Shown here: piece by piece, positions 1 through 8,564 of the stretch
How positions within the stretch are numbered: the stretch's first letter is position 1
Layout: each line of letters starts with the position of its first letter
NCBI RefSeq assembly: GCF_001580535.1
Contig: NZ_LHZA01000138.1
Coordinates: 1 to 47,445, forward strand
Direction: 5' to 3'
Length of the DNA stretch: 47,445 nt
DNA from: Acetobacter cerevisiae
Lineage (GTDB): Bacteria; Pseudomonadota; Alphaproteobacteria; Acetobacterales; Acetobacteraceae
Made by a program: the position numbers and the translations under genes
Notes under the pieces: model-generated
What the model was told of the DNA's origin: nothing
Databases searched by the model: none
Seen by the model: the letters and a program-made list of their open reading frames with translations, nothing else

Positions 1-1424
1 TCAGACGGGGCCATGATGCTCATGCCGGGCAGGCAGCCCAGATAGGCGATGTCGAAGGAGCCGGCATGGGTCGCCCCGTCGGCCCCGACCAGACCGGCAC
101 GGTCAATGGCAAAGCGGACCGGCAGCTTCTGCAGCACCACGTCATGCATCACCTGATCATAGGCGCGCTGCAGGAAGGAGGAGTAGATGGCGCAGAACGG
201 GCGAAGGCCTTCGGTCGCCATACCTGCGGCAAAGGTCACGGCATGCTGCTCGGCAATGCCAACGTCAAAGAAGCGGTCAGGATAGTTCTTCGCGAACGCA
301 TCCAGCCCGGTGCCGGACGGCATGGCGGCGGTGATGGCGGCAATCTTGTTGTCGGTTGCAGCCCGGCGCACCAGTTCGCGAGCAAACACGGAGGTGTAGG
401 ACGGCGGTCCGGCAGGGCCTTTTTTCTGCTCACCGGTAACGACGTTGAACTTGGCGACGGCGTGATACTTGTCCCCCGCCTTCTCGGCGGGCTGATAGCC
501 GTGGCCTTTTTCGGTCATCACATGCAGCAGGATGGGGCCGTTATCCGTATCGCGCAGGTTGCGCAGGATAGCGACCAGCTGCGGCAGGTCATGCCCATCC
601 ACGGGGCCGACGTAATAGAAGCCCAGCTCTTCAAACAGCGTGCCGCCGGTAATCATGCCGCGGGCATACTCGTCCGCCTTGCGGGCGGTGCGTTCGACCG
701 GGGCAGGGAGCTTCTTGACGACTTTCCCGGCCAGTTCGCGCAGGCCCATGAACTTGCGGGAGGACATCAGGCGGGAGAGGTAGTTGGACATCGCGCCAAC
801 CGGCGGGGCGATGGACATCTCGTTATCGTTGAGGATGACGATCAGCCGTTCAGCGCCCGGGCCAGCCACGGCAGCGTTGTTCATGGCCTCATAGGCCATA
901 CCGGCGGAGATGGAGCCATCCCCGATCACGGCGATGACGCTGCGCTCATGGTAGGACGGGTCTTCTTCCGCGCGCAGATGGTGCGCCACGGCCATGCCCA
1001 GACCGGCAGAAATGGAGGTGGAGGAGTGCGCGGCCCCGAACGGGTCATACTCACTCTCGGACCGGCGGGTGAAGCCGGAGAGGCCGCCCGGCTGGCGCAG
1101 GGTGCGGATACGGTCACGGCGACCGGTGAGGATCTTGTGCGGGTAGGCCTGATGCCCCACATCCCAGATCACCTTGTCGGCCGGGGTATCGAACACCGCA
1201 TGCAGGGCCACGGTCAGTTCCACCACGCCCAGAGAGGCGCCCAGATGGCCACCGGTGGTGGAGACGGCGTCAATGGTTTCGGCCCGCAGCTCGTCCGCAA
1301 TCTGCTTGAGCTGCTCGACCGAAAGGTTCCGCATGTCAGACGGGTAGGTCACCCGGTCCAGAGCAGGAAAACGGCCAAGGGTGGGAATCCGAGGCTTTGC
1401 ATTTTTGTCGTGAGAACTGTCCAT
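1..1424 (-). CDS. dxs: 1-deoxy-D-xylulose-5-phosphate synthase, C-terminal part outside the window
   Basis: Makes 1-deoxy-D-xylulose 5-phosphate from pyruvate and glyceraldehyde 3-phosphate with thiamine diphosphate, the first step of the MEP isoprenoid pathway in the cytosol. About 474 codons are present, from ATG at 1424 to the window edge; the family is usually 620-660 residues, so the end of the pyrimidine-binding domain and the C-terminal domain are missing only because the window stops. Visible signatures: the N-terminal [20 protein letters not shown] stretch, the ThDP/Mg motif [16 protein letters not shown], then [16 protein letters not shown], and near the edge the second-domain motif [18 protein letters not shown]. 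It is divergent from hpnH, whose product consumes a triterpene made from this pathway. Identification is near certain; the exact start is well supported by the conserved N-terminus. Confidence 0.96.
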   Translation of the reverse strand, partial: MDSSHDKNAKPRIPTLGRFPALDRVTYPSDMRNLSVEQLKQIADELRAETIDAVSTTGGHLGASLGVVELTVALHAVFDTPADKVIWDVGHQAYPHKILTGRRDRIRTLRQPGGLSGFTRRSESEYDPFGAAHSSTSISAGLGMAVAHHLRAEEDPSYHERSVIAVIGDGSISAGMAYEAMNNAAVAGPGAERLIVILNDNEMSIAPPVGAMSNYLSRLMSSRKFMGLRELAGKVVKKLPAPVERTARKADEYARGMITGGTLFEELGFYYVGPVDGHDLPQLVAILRNLRDTDNGPILLHVMTEKGHGYQPAEKAGDKYHAVAKFNVVTGEQKKGPAGPPSYTSVFARELVRRAATDNKIAAITAAMPSGTGLDAFAKNYPDRFFDVGIAEQHAVTFAAGMATEGLRPFCAIYSSFLQRAYDQVMHDVVLQKLPVRFAIDRAGLVGADGATHAGSFDIAYLGCLPGMSIMAPS

Positions 1425-1831
1425 GCGATCGTTTCCATCTTCTTTTCTTGTAGGAAGCGGAATGCCGTCCGGGGAGGCTGGGCGGGATTTCGTTGCCGTC
1501 AGTGTGTCTTAACGTCGCGCGAAATATTTTCACACATCGCGATATCAGCCGTTTTGGTTTAATGTTTCTGGCCTGAACGCAAGCCTGCAATTAAAAGTAA
1601 GTGCATATTGTGTCTTTTTTGCCACATGTTTTGAAAAAGGCTTGAGCTTGACAAACGAGCCAACCTATATGCAGGCGAACAGTTCCATACGTGATTATGT
1701 GCGCAGCACCTGTGGTGGCCGTTACACGGTATGCAGGGGCTGGTTGCCCGGCATGGTCACGTTTTGACAGATTATGAAGTGTCTCACTCAGTTATGATGC
1801 AGGCGTCTCAGATGCGCCAAAGCGGGGGTTT
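1425..1831. promoter_or_regulatory. dxs-hpnH divergent intergenic region (407 bp)
   Basis: No gene is seen here. It separates the divergent starts of dxs and hpnH and so must hold both promoters. A TTGACA hexamer lies at 1648-1653, but the nearest TATA-like hexamer (1666-1671) is only 12 bp away, so I do not call a promoter. Upstream of hpnH the sequence AGCGGGGG (about 1821-1828) is a plausible weak ribosome binding site. Confidence 0.5.
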
Positions 1832-3046
1832 ATGGCCGTACCTATAATGCAGGCCGTCAGGGTCGGCAGTTATGTCGTCAAACAGCACATCACCGGGCGC
1901 AAGCGCTATCCGCTGGTTCTGATGCTTGAACCGCTTTTCCGCTGCAATCTGGCATGTGCCGGGTGTGGTAAGATCGATTATCCCGCAGCCATTCTCAACC
2001 AGCGCATGACCGTGCAGGAATGTCTGGATGCGGATGCGGAAGCAGGTGCACCCGTCATCGCCGTGGCCGGGGGTGAACCCCTGCTGCACAAGGAGATGCC
2101 GGAGATTGTCCGTGGCCTGATCGCCCGGAAAAAATACGTCTATCTGTGCACGAACGCCCTTCTGCTTGAAAAGAAGATGGATGAGTACGAACCCTCTCCG
2201 TTCTTCTCATGGGACGTGCATCTGGATGGCGACAAGTCCATGCACGATTCCTCCGTCTGTCAGGACGGTGTGTATGAACGCGCTGTTGCGGCCATCAAAA
2301 AGGCCAAGGCACGCGGCTTCCGTCTCTCCATCAACTGCACCCTGTTTGATGGGGCAGACCCCAAGCGCGTGGCATCCTTCTTTGATGAAGTGATGGCGAT
2401 GGGCGTGGACGGAATCATGACGGCTCCGGGTTATGCGTATGAACGTGCGCCTGACCAGGAACACTTCCTCAACCGTCAGAAAACCAAGCAGCTCTTCCGT
2501 GACATCTTCCGTCTGGGCAAGGGCAAGAAATGGCGGTTTACGCAGTCTCCGCTGTTCCTGAACTTCCTGGCGGGCAATGAGCAGTATCACTGCACCCCCT
2601 GGGGCAAGCCGCTGCGTAACGTCTTTGGCTGGCAGCGTCCGTGCTATTTGCTGGGGGAAGGCTATGCCAAGTCTTTCAATGAGCTGATGGAAGACACCAA
2701 GTGGGACGATTACGGCACCGGTAACTATGAAAAGTGCGCTGACTGCATGGTGCACTCCGGTTACGAATCTACCGCTGTGATGGATGCCGTGCGCCGCCCC
2801 TGGCACATTGCAAAAGTCGCACTGTTTGGCCCGGAAACCGAAAAGCCGATGGCTCCGGAAATTTCCCTCGCCAACCAGCGGCCTGCTCAGTACGTCTTCT
2901 CCAAGCAGGTGGAAGAGCAGATGGAAGAAATCGCCGCCCGCAAGCCTGCCAAGGCACCGCGTGTGAAGGTGATCCGCACAGATGCAGCCAATGCCGACGC
3001 AGCTCCGGCCAAAGCAGCGCCGGTGGAAGCAACTGCCGCCGACTGA
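1832..3046 (+). CDS. hpnH: HpnH, hopanoid biosynthesis radical SAM protein (adenosylhopane synthase)
   Basis: Radical SAM enzyme of extended hopanoid synthesis: the family joins a 5'-deoxyadenosyl radical to diploptene, giving adenosylhopane, the precursor of C35 hopanoids such as bacteriohopanetetrol. The 404-residue protein has the cluster motif CNLACAGC with C38, C42 and C45, followed by the SAM-contact segment AVAGGEPLLHKE. Further cysteines near GNYEKCADCMVHSGY are typical of the family. The last 35 or so residues are rich in Ala, Pro and Lys and lie beyond the conserved core; this looks like a disordered tail. It is transcribed away from dxs and ends in a strong terminator at 3077-3109, so it is probably monocistronic. 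Identification is secure; the exact reaction is family knowledge. Confidence 0.96.
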   Translation: MAVPIMQAVRVGSYVVKQHITGRKRYPLVLMLEPLFRCNLACAGCGKIDYPAAILNQRMTVQECLDADAEAGAPVIAVAGGEPLLHKEMPEIVRGLIARKKYVYLCTNALLLEKKMDEYEPSPFFSWDVHLDGDKSMHDSSVCQDGVYERAVAAIKKAKARGFRLSINCTLFDGADPKRVASFFDEVMAMGVDGIMTAPGYAYERAPDQEHFLNRQKTKQLFRDIFRLGKGKKWRFTQSPLFLNFLAGNEQYHCTPWGKPLRNVFGWQRPCYLLGEGYAKSFNELMEDTKWDDYGTGNYEKCADCMVHSGYESTAVMDAVRRPWHIAKVALFGPETEKPMAPEISLANQRPAQYVFSKQVEEQMEEIAARKPAKAPRVKVIRTDAANADAAPAKAAPVEATAAD

Positions 3047-3076
3047 GCCTTCCCTCAGTTTGCGACTCCATGAAAG

Positions 3077-3109
3077 GAGCGGCTCCCGCACAGGGGCCGC
3101 TCTTTTTTT
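3077..3109 (+). terminator. Rho-independent terminator of hpnH
   Basis: GAGCGGC (3077-3083) pairs with GCCGCTC (3096-3102) around a 12-nt loop and is followed directly by seven T (3103-3109). It lies 31 bp after the hpnH stop codon. Textbook intrinsic terminator for the plus strand. Confidence 0.92.
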
Positions 3110-3311
3110 GTACGGTGCTCCGAGGTGTTGAGGCTGTTTTTCCCCTGATTTGTCTCTCTGGCTGGCATACGCTGCCTGCATAAGAGGTGGGGTGTAAGCT
3201 CGTTTTCCGCATAGGGATGTGCGCTGACAGGCATGGTCAGTGCGTACTGGCCTCGGGGGCCATCATCCCCTATCGTGCATTTTCCGTCGTCACGCAGGGC
3301 CACCGCATTTC

Positions 3312-4610
3312 ATGACTGCTTCCATTCTTATCATTTTTTTACTGGTTATTCTGAACGCCGTTTTTGCCATGGGAGAGCTGGCTCTGATTTCGGTCAGAAT
3401 GCCGCGTCTGGCCATTTTGCGGGAGCAGGGCATGCGGGGCGCAGACCGCGCCATGCGTCTGGCGGAAGACCCGCAGATTTTCCTGCCCACAGTGCAGGTC
3501 GGCATGACGCTGGTGTCCATTCTGGAAGGGACGTTCGGTGGGGTGCAGGTTGAAGCGCATCTCACACCCCTGCTGGAAAAGATCGATTTTCTCCGGCCTG
3601 TGGCGGCTCAGGTTTCCATGGTGCTGGTGGTTATCGCCATTACGGCTCTCATGCTGGTACTGGGTGAACTGGTGCCCAAACAGCTGGCGTTGCGTGAGCC
3701 CGAAAAAATGGCGGCCCGTCTGGCTATGCCGCTGGAAATTCTGGCGCATGCCACGCGCCCGGTGGTGTGGGTGCTGCGACAGTCTTCCAACATCGTGCTC
3801 AAGCTGATGGGGGCTGGCGATGCCGTGAGCCAGACGCTGACGGAAGAAGAACTCAAGGCCTATATCGCCGAAGGGGCTCGCTCCGGTGTACTGGAGCATG
3901 AAGAGCGCACCATGATCGAGCGCCTGCTACGTCTGGCAGACAGGCCGGTGCGTGCCATCATGACGCCGCGTAATGAGCTGTACTGGATTGATCGCCATGC
4001 CGGGCGTGACGCGCTGATCAAGGCGCTCAAGCAGACAACCTATGCCCGTCTGGTGGTGTGTGAAGGCGGCGTGGATAACCCGGTCGGGGTCGTGCTGGCA
4101 AAGGACATGCTGGACCGTATGCTGGATGGCATGCCTGTCTCCATAGAAGCTGGCCTGCGGCAGATGGTGGTGGTGCCGGACAGCATTTCAGCGCTGGATA
4201 TGCTGGAGCGGATGCGCAGTATTTCTCTGGGCATGGCGTTTGTGTTTGACGAATACGGTTCGTTTGAAGGGGTCGTGACAGCGTCTGATCTGTTTGATGC
4301 TATTGTGGGTGAGGGCGGTCATGACGCCTCTCAGACCACCGCAGCCCATCACGCGCCCACACAGGATGATGTCCTGCTGATGGACGGCACGGAGTCTGCT
4401 GATGAAGTGAAAGACCGCCTCGGCCTGCGGAGCCTGCCGGATGAAGGCAGCTACCACACGCTGGGCGGCCTGATTCTGGCTCTGCTCCGTCGCGTGCCCG
4501 CCATTGGGGATAAGGTGGTCTATTCCGGCTGGCTGTTTGAAGTGCTGGAAATGGAAGGGCGCCGCGTCTCCCGCGTGCGGGCCAGCCGGCAGGTTCTGGC
4601 CGAAAACTGA
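3312..4610 (+). CDS. CNNM/CBS-domain membrane protein (hemolysin-family, CorC/TlyC type)
   Basis: 432-residue inner membrane protein of the family called hemolysin or CNNM (DUF21), often linked to magnesium or cobalt homeostasis; the transported ion cannot be read from sequence. N-terminal DUF21 part (roughly residues 1-190): first membrane helix TASILIIFLLVILNAVFAMG, then VSMVLVVIAITALMLVLGEL and the family motif GELVPKQLALREPEKMA. A pair of CBS domains follows (about 205-335; MTPRNELYWID, FDEYGSFEGVVTASDL), then a C-terminal CorC_HlyC domain ending in VSRVRAS. The frame stays open upstream to a GTG at 3240, but ATG 3312 begins right at the first hydrophobic helix and fits the family. It faces the alpha-E gene convergently across a hairpin. 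Family assignment is secure, function is not. Confidence 0.9.
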   Translation: MTASILIIFLLVILNAVFAMGELALISVRMPRLAILREQGMRGADRAMRLAEDPQIFLPTVQVGMTLVSILEGTFGGVQVEAHLTPLLEKIDFLRPVAAQVSMVLVVIAITALMLVLGELVPKQLALREPEKMAARLAMPLEILAHATRPVVWVLRQSSNIVLKLMGAGDAVSQTLTEEELKAYIAEGARSGVLEHEERTMIERLLRLADRPVRAIMTPRNELYWIDRHAGRDALIKALKQTTYARLVVCEGGVDNPVGVVLAKDMLDRMLDGMPVSIEAGLRQMVVVPDSISALDMLERMRSISLGMAFVFDEYGSFEGVVTASDLFDAIVGEGGHDASQTTAAHHAPTQDDVLLMDGTESADEVKDRLGLRSLPDEGSYHTLGGLILALLRRVPAIGDKVVYSGWLFEVLEMEGRRVSRVRASRQVLAEN

Positions 4611-4634
4611 GGACCAAAAATCTATCGAACAAAC

Positions 4635-4666
4635 GGCCTGAACAGAGGGATCTGTCAGGCCATTTT
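4635..4666. terminator. Hairpin terminator between convergent genes
   Basis: GGCCTGA-a-CAGA (4635-4646) pairs with TCTGTCAGGCC (4651-4661), an 11-bp stem with one bulged A and a 4-nt loop, followed by ATTTT on the plus strand. It lies between the stop of the CNNM gene and the stop of the alpha-E gene and could serve both directions. Confidence 0.75.
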
Positions 4667-4700
4667 GATGTGGAGCACGCGGCGGTCGGACCTTAGAGGG

Positions 4701-5732
4701 CTATTGCTGAACCTGCACAGGGGGCGTGCCGCAATGGGGTGTAACAGGCCAGAAGGCCTGCGCGGTTTCCTGCTGCATTTTTGAAATCTGGGTTTGAATC
4801 CACTGCATATATTCGTGCAGCCCACGGATGATGATGTCGTCCACTGTCTGGTCTGCCAGTGTGACGCGCAGTTCCGCGACGCGCTCCTGAATGGGAGAGC
4901 AGAGGCGGCGCAGGCTGCCATGCCCGGCAAGGGTGCTGAGGGTGCTGTCCAGCAGACGCAGGCTTGTTGTCAGAGAACGCGGAAAGGCATCGTTTTTCAG
5001 CAGGAAGCCAACAACATTGGCAGGTGTTGTCATCACAGGCTGTAAACGCCGGAAGGCATGATACGCCGCAGCGGATCGAAGGATGGATGCCCATTGGGTA
5101 ATGTCAATTTCAGACCCGACTGCCTCATGGCCCGGCAGAAGCGTATGGTAGCGGATATCAATCAGGCGGGTAATCTGGTCACTACGCTCCAGATGTTTGC
5201 CCAGCAGATAGAACAGCCACGCCTGATCCCGATACAAGGTACCTTCGGTGACGCCAAAATGGGTCTGGCATTCCTGTTTCAGTCGGTTGCACAGGCCGGA
5301 AAGGCTGTTCATCCGGATATCGGAGGGCTGCAGGTCCAGCACCCAGCGGGTAAAGACGTTGAGCTGCATCCACATCTCCGTTGAAATCAAGGGACGGACA
5401 GCACGTGCATTTTCCCGCACGGAATGCGCCATGGCCTTGATGGAGTTAGGGTTTTCCTTTTCCGTCACGTAAAAGGCGATCACATCCTGTTCCGTGACAG
5501 TCTGATGGCGGGCGTAAAAACAATCCTCATCAGAATGGATCTGCAGAATGGTATCCCACCCCGGCTGACCATCCGGCCCGCGCACAAAGCTTTCCGTTAC
5601 TTCCAGAAGCCGGGCCAGATTTTCAATACGCTCCATGTAGCGTGCCAGCCACATCATGCACTCGCCGTAGCGCGAGAGCAGATTGTTCAGCCCCGGCTGC
5701 ATATGGAAAAGGCCTGTGGAAATTTCACTCAT
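4701..5732 (-). CDS. Alpha-E domain protein (DUF403)
   Basis: 343-residue alpha-helical protein of the alpha-E family, with the characteristic start LLSRYGECMMWLARYMERIE and the segment LYRDQAWLFYLLGKHLERSD. No catalytic activity is established for the family. It occurs next to circularly permuted ATP-grasp enzymes and transglutaminases, where comparative genomics suggests a role in amide or peptide ligation. The ATG at 5732 overlaps the stop of the ATP-grasp gene as ATGA, indicating translational coupling. The frame is open 57 codons further upstream, but that stretch lies inside the ATP-grasp gene and does not look like this family. Family call is strong, role is inferred. Confidence 0.93.
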   Translation of the reverse strand: MSEISTGLFHMQPGLNNLLSRYGECMMWLARYMERIENLARLLEVTESFVRGPDGQPGWDTILQIHSDEDCFYARHQTVTEQDVIAFYVTEKENPNSIKAMAHSVRENARAVRPLISTEMWMQLNVFTRWVLDLQPSDIRMNSLSGLCNRLKQECQTHFGVTEGTLYRDQAWLFYLLGKHLERSDQITRLIDIRYHTLLPGHEAVGSEIDITQWASILRSAAAYHAFRRLQPVMTTPANVVGFLLKNDAFPRSLTTSLRLLDSTLSTLAGHGSLRRLCSPIQERVAELRVTLADQTVDDIIIRGLHEYMQWIQTQISKMQQETAQAFWPVTPHCGTPPVQVQQ

Positions 5733-7201
5733 GATGCCAGCACCCACGTATCTTTGGAGCCACCCCCCTGTGACGAATTGACGACGAGTGAGCCTTTCCG
5801 CAGCGCCACGCGGGAAAGGCCTCCCGGCAGAACCCACGTGGAGCGCCCCGTCAGCGCAAAGGGGCGTAGGTCCACATGGCGTGCTTCCACACCGTTGGGG
5901 CAAAGGGTGGGGGAGACGGAAAGATTGACCACCGGCTGGCTGATGTAATTACCGGGGTTTTCTTTCAGCCTGCGGCGGAACTCATCCAGTTCGTCCTGCG
6001 TGGCATGCGGGCCAATCAGCAGGCCATAGCCACCGGACTCACCAACGGGTTTGATCACCAGCTTGTCTATATTGGCCAGCGTATAGGCCAGCCCCTCGGG
6101 TTCTGCGCAGATATGGGTATCGACACTGTCCAGAATGGGGTCCTGATCGAGATAATAGCGGATAATGCGCGGCATATAGGCATAAACGGCTTTATCATCT
6201 GCGACCCCTGTGCCCAGCGCATTGGCAATGGTGACATTCCCGCGGCGATAGGCTTCGACCAGCCCCGGCACGCCCAGCATGCTGTCCGGATTGAAAGCCA
6301 GAGGGTCCAGAAATTCATCATTCAGGCGGCGATAAATAGCATGGACAGGCCGCAGTCCCGCTACGGTGCGCATGAACACACGGTGGTTTTCCACCACCAG
6401 ATCCTTACCTTCCACCAGTGGCACGCCCATCTCGCGCGCCAGAAAAACATGCTCAAAATAAGCGGAATTATAAATACCGGGAGAAAGCAGAACGACCTGC
6501 GGGTCCAGCACACCTTCCGGCGAGACTTCGCACAGGCTCTGGTGCAGTTTCAGCCCATATTCATCTACGGAGCGGAGCGGAAGACCGGCGACCAGATCCG
6601 GCATAAGCCGCAGCATCATATGCCGGTTTTCAATAACGTAAGAGACGCCGGAGGGGGTACGGGCATTATCTTCCAGAATCAGAAAACGCCCGTTCTGGTC
6701 ACGGATTAAGTCTGTACCGTTAATATGCACATACACGCCACCGGGCACGTTCAGCCCGACCATGGCCTCACAGTAATTCGGATTGTTCAGCACGAGGTCT
6801 GCCGGGATAATCCCGTCCCGCAGAATGGCACGGTCATGATAGATATCGTGCAGGAACAGATTAATGGCCTGAACGCGCTGCTGCACGCCGCGCTCAATAT
6901 GGTCCCATTCCGCGGCGGTGATGACGCGGGGAATGACATCAAACGGCAGCACACGGTCTATCGCCTCGCGGTCTGAATAGACGGTGAAGGTAATGCCCAG
7001 CCGGTAAAGCTGTGCCTCCGCCGCGGTTGTGCGGTGCCGCAGGTCTGCCAGCGTAAAATGGGCCAGACGGTTTTTTACAGCCTGCAGAGCAGGGGGAATG
7101 CCATCCTTGCGGTTCATAAGTTCACAGAAGAAATCCGGAACATCATAAGCGGCAAAAATACCAGCCGCCTGAACGGGTGCATGGAGTGGCGTGTCATTCA
7201 T
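5729..7201 (-). CDS. Circularly permuted ATP-grasp protein (DUF404/DUF407 type)
   Basis: 490-residue enzyme of the circularly permuted type 2 ATP-grasp family, predicted to activate a carboxylate by acyl-phosphate and form an amide or peptide bond; the substrates are unknown. Motifs: FEHVFLAREMGVPLVEGKDL in the middle, the nucleotide-binding segment KLVIKPVGESGGYGLLIG, and C-terminal ARHVDLRPFAL and QGGGSKDTWVL, which carry ATP/metal-contact residues in the family. First gene of a two-gene unit with the alpha-E protein (ATGA overlap), divergent from the transglutaminase gene across 293 bp. Complete by length and motifs. Confidence 0.93.
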   Translation of the reverse strand: MNDTPLHAPVQAAGIFAAYDVPDFFCELMNRKDGIPPALQAVKNRLAHFTLADLRHRTTAAEAQLYRLGITFTVYSDREAIDRVLPFDVIPRVITAAEWDHIERGVQQRVQAINLFLHDIYHDRAILRDGIIPADLVLNNPNYCEAMVGLNVPGGVYVHINGTDLIRDQNGRFLILEDNARTPSGVSYVIENRHMMLRLMPDLVAGLPLRSVDEYGLKLHQSLCEVSPEGVLDPQVVLLSPGIYNSAYFEHVFLAREMGVPLVEGKDLVVENHRVFMRTVAGLRPVHAIYRRLNDEFLDPLAFNPDSMLGVPGLVEAYRRGNVTIANALGTGVADDKAVYAYMPRIIRYYLDQDPILDSVDTHICAEPEGLAYTLANIDKLVIKPVGESGGYGLLIGPHATQDELDEFRRRLKENPGNYISQPVVNLSVSPTLCPNGVEARHVDLRPFALTGRSTWVLPGGLSRVALRKGSLVVNSSQGGGSKDTWVLAS

Positions 7202-7494
7202 ACCCTGACTCCCGATATGAGGTCCGACACTTCTGGCGGGTCCGGAAACCTGCGCCTCTGCATGCCGTTTCGTTACGGTTAATTACTTAAGACGAGCAGG
7301 ATTTCCGGCGTTTGCCAAGCCGCAAAACAGAAATTTGTTCTTTTAACGGAATATCATGCGCAGGGGGCTGGTCTGCCATGGATTAATGCTGATACCGTAT
7401 ACGCATTCATACGCCATAAGCGGTTTCTCCCGTCCTGTGGCAGGAGAGGAACAGGGCGTTTCAGCATGAGCAGGGTGTTCAGGGCCGTACCACC
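7202..7494. promoter_or_regulatory. Divergent intergenic region of the ATP-grasp/transglutaminase module
   Basis: 293 bp without a recognisable gene, between the divergent starts of the ATP-grasp and transglutaminase genes. It must hold promoters for both arms and may coordinate them. I found no convincing -35/-10 pair or operator. Confidence 0.45.
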
Positions 7495-8514
7495 ATGAGT
7501 TCACACGTCATGCTGACCCACACGACCCGGTATCGGTATGACCGGCCTGTTTTTCTGGGGCCACAGACCATCCGCCTTCGCCCTTCCGGCACGGCCAGAA
7601 CACCGGTGCGGTCCTATGCTTTGCGGGTTGATCCGGTCGCGAGCAAACAGAGCTGGCATCAGGATGGCTTCGGCAATCATGTTGCGGAAGTGGTCTTTGC
7701 GGAGCGCGTGACGCATTTTGATATCACTGTGCGGCTTGAAGCCGATCTGACACCCAGAAACCCGTTTGATTTCACGCTTGCTCCTGCGGCGCGTCGCTGG
7801 ACGCCGCCTGTCGTTTTTGCCACGACCTTGGGAGAAGAAAGCGCACCAGCGCAGCACCAGCAACAAGCCATGCAACAGCAGCAGCAGCCGTGTGCGATCG
7901 CGGGGTCTCAGCAGGCTGAGACAGATCTGCCCGCCTGCCCGCACCAGTTTTACACACCGGAAGAACAGGCCAAACTGGCCCTGTATCGCGCAACACCTCT
8001 CGCCGGCCCGCATCTGCACGCGTTTCTGACGGACTGGGTGGAAAAAGCCCCGCGCGATACGCTAGATATGCTGGTGGCACTCAATCGCGCTCTGGCCGCG
8101 CGCATTGGGTATCAGTTGCGTCTTGAACCTGGCGTATGGAGCCCGGAAGAAACGCTGGCCCGTGGGGTTGGCTCCTGCCGGGACAGTGCCTGGCTGATGA
8201 TTGCCCTGTTGCGGCATCTCGGCTTTGCCGCCCGGTTTGTCTCGGGGTATCTGATTCAGTCCAGCCAGACGGCGGAGGGCGAAGAGGCCCTGACCTGTGA
8301 CCTGCACGCATGGGCTGAAGCCTTTCTGCCCGGTGCGGGCTGGGTGGGGTTTGATACCACTTCCGGCCTGCTGACAGCACAGGGCCACCTGCCGCTGGCT
8401 GCCACACCCGCCCCGGAGCAGGCGGCTCCGGTTACGGGCCTGCTGGACCAGTGTAAAGCCACGTTTGATGTCTCCATGCAAACTGATCGTCTGGTGATGC
8501 CAGACAGCGTCTGA
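7495..8514 (+). CDS. Transglutaminase-like cysteine protease-fold protein
   Basis: 339 residues: an N-terminal beta domain of the bacterial transglutaminase type (THTTRYRYDRPVFLGPQTIR) and a transglutaminase-like core with an intact catalytic triad: C228 in GVGSCRDSAW, H271 in CDLHAWAEAF and D287 in WVGFDTTSG. Such proteins hydrolyse or transfer amide bonds; the substrate here is unknown. No signal peptide is evident, so it is probably cytoplasmic like its ATP-grasp and alpha-E partners. Unusual is a glutamine-rich low-complexity stretch at residues 119-140 between the two domains. The zinc metallopeptidase gene follows 50 bp downstream, probably in the same transcript. Confidence 0.92.
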   Translation: MSSHVMLTHTTRYRYDRPVFLGPQTIRLRPSGTARTPVRSYALRVDPVASKQSWHQDGFGNHVAEVVFAERVTHFDITVRLEADLTPRNPFDFTLAPAARRWTPPVVFATTLGEESAPAQHQQQAMQQQQQPCAIAGSQQAETDLPACPHQFYTPEEQAKLALYRATPLAGPHLHAFLTDWVEKAPRDTLDMLVALNRALAARIGYQLRLEPGVWSPEETLARGVGSCRDSAWLMIALLRHLGFAARFVSGYLIQSSQTAEGEEALTCDLHAWAEAFLPGAGWVGFDTTSGLLTAQGHLPLAATPAPEQAAPVTGLLDQCKATFDVSMQTDRLVMPDSV

Positions 8515-8564
8515 TTGACTGGTTTTCCTTGCGTTACGATCCGGGACGCAAGAGAGTGATCAGC

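Noticed and set aside
66-1562. 498-codon open frame on the plus strand opposite dxs
   Set aside because: Lies antisense to an unmistakable dxs; its translation has no family character and is explained by high GC.
1648-1671. TTGACA with a TATATG hexamer as a promoter
   Set aside because: Spacing of 12 bp is too short for a sigma-70 promoter.
2207-3181. 324-codon minus-strand frame opposite hpnH
   Set aside because: Shadow of hpnH, covering the hpnH terminator; no ribosome site or recognisable protein.
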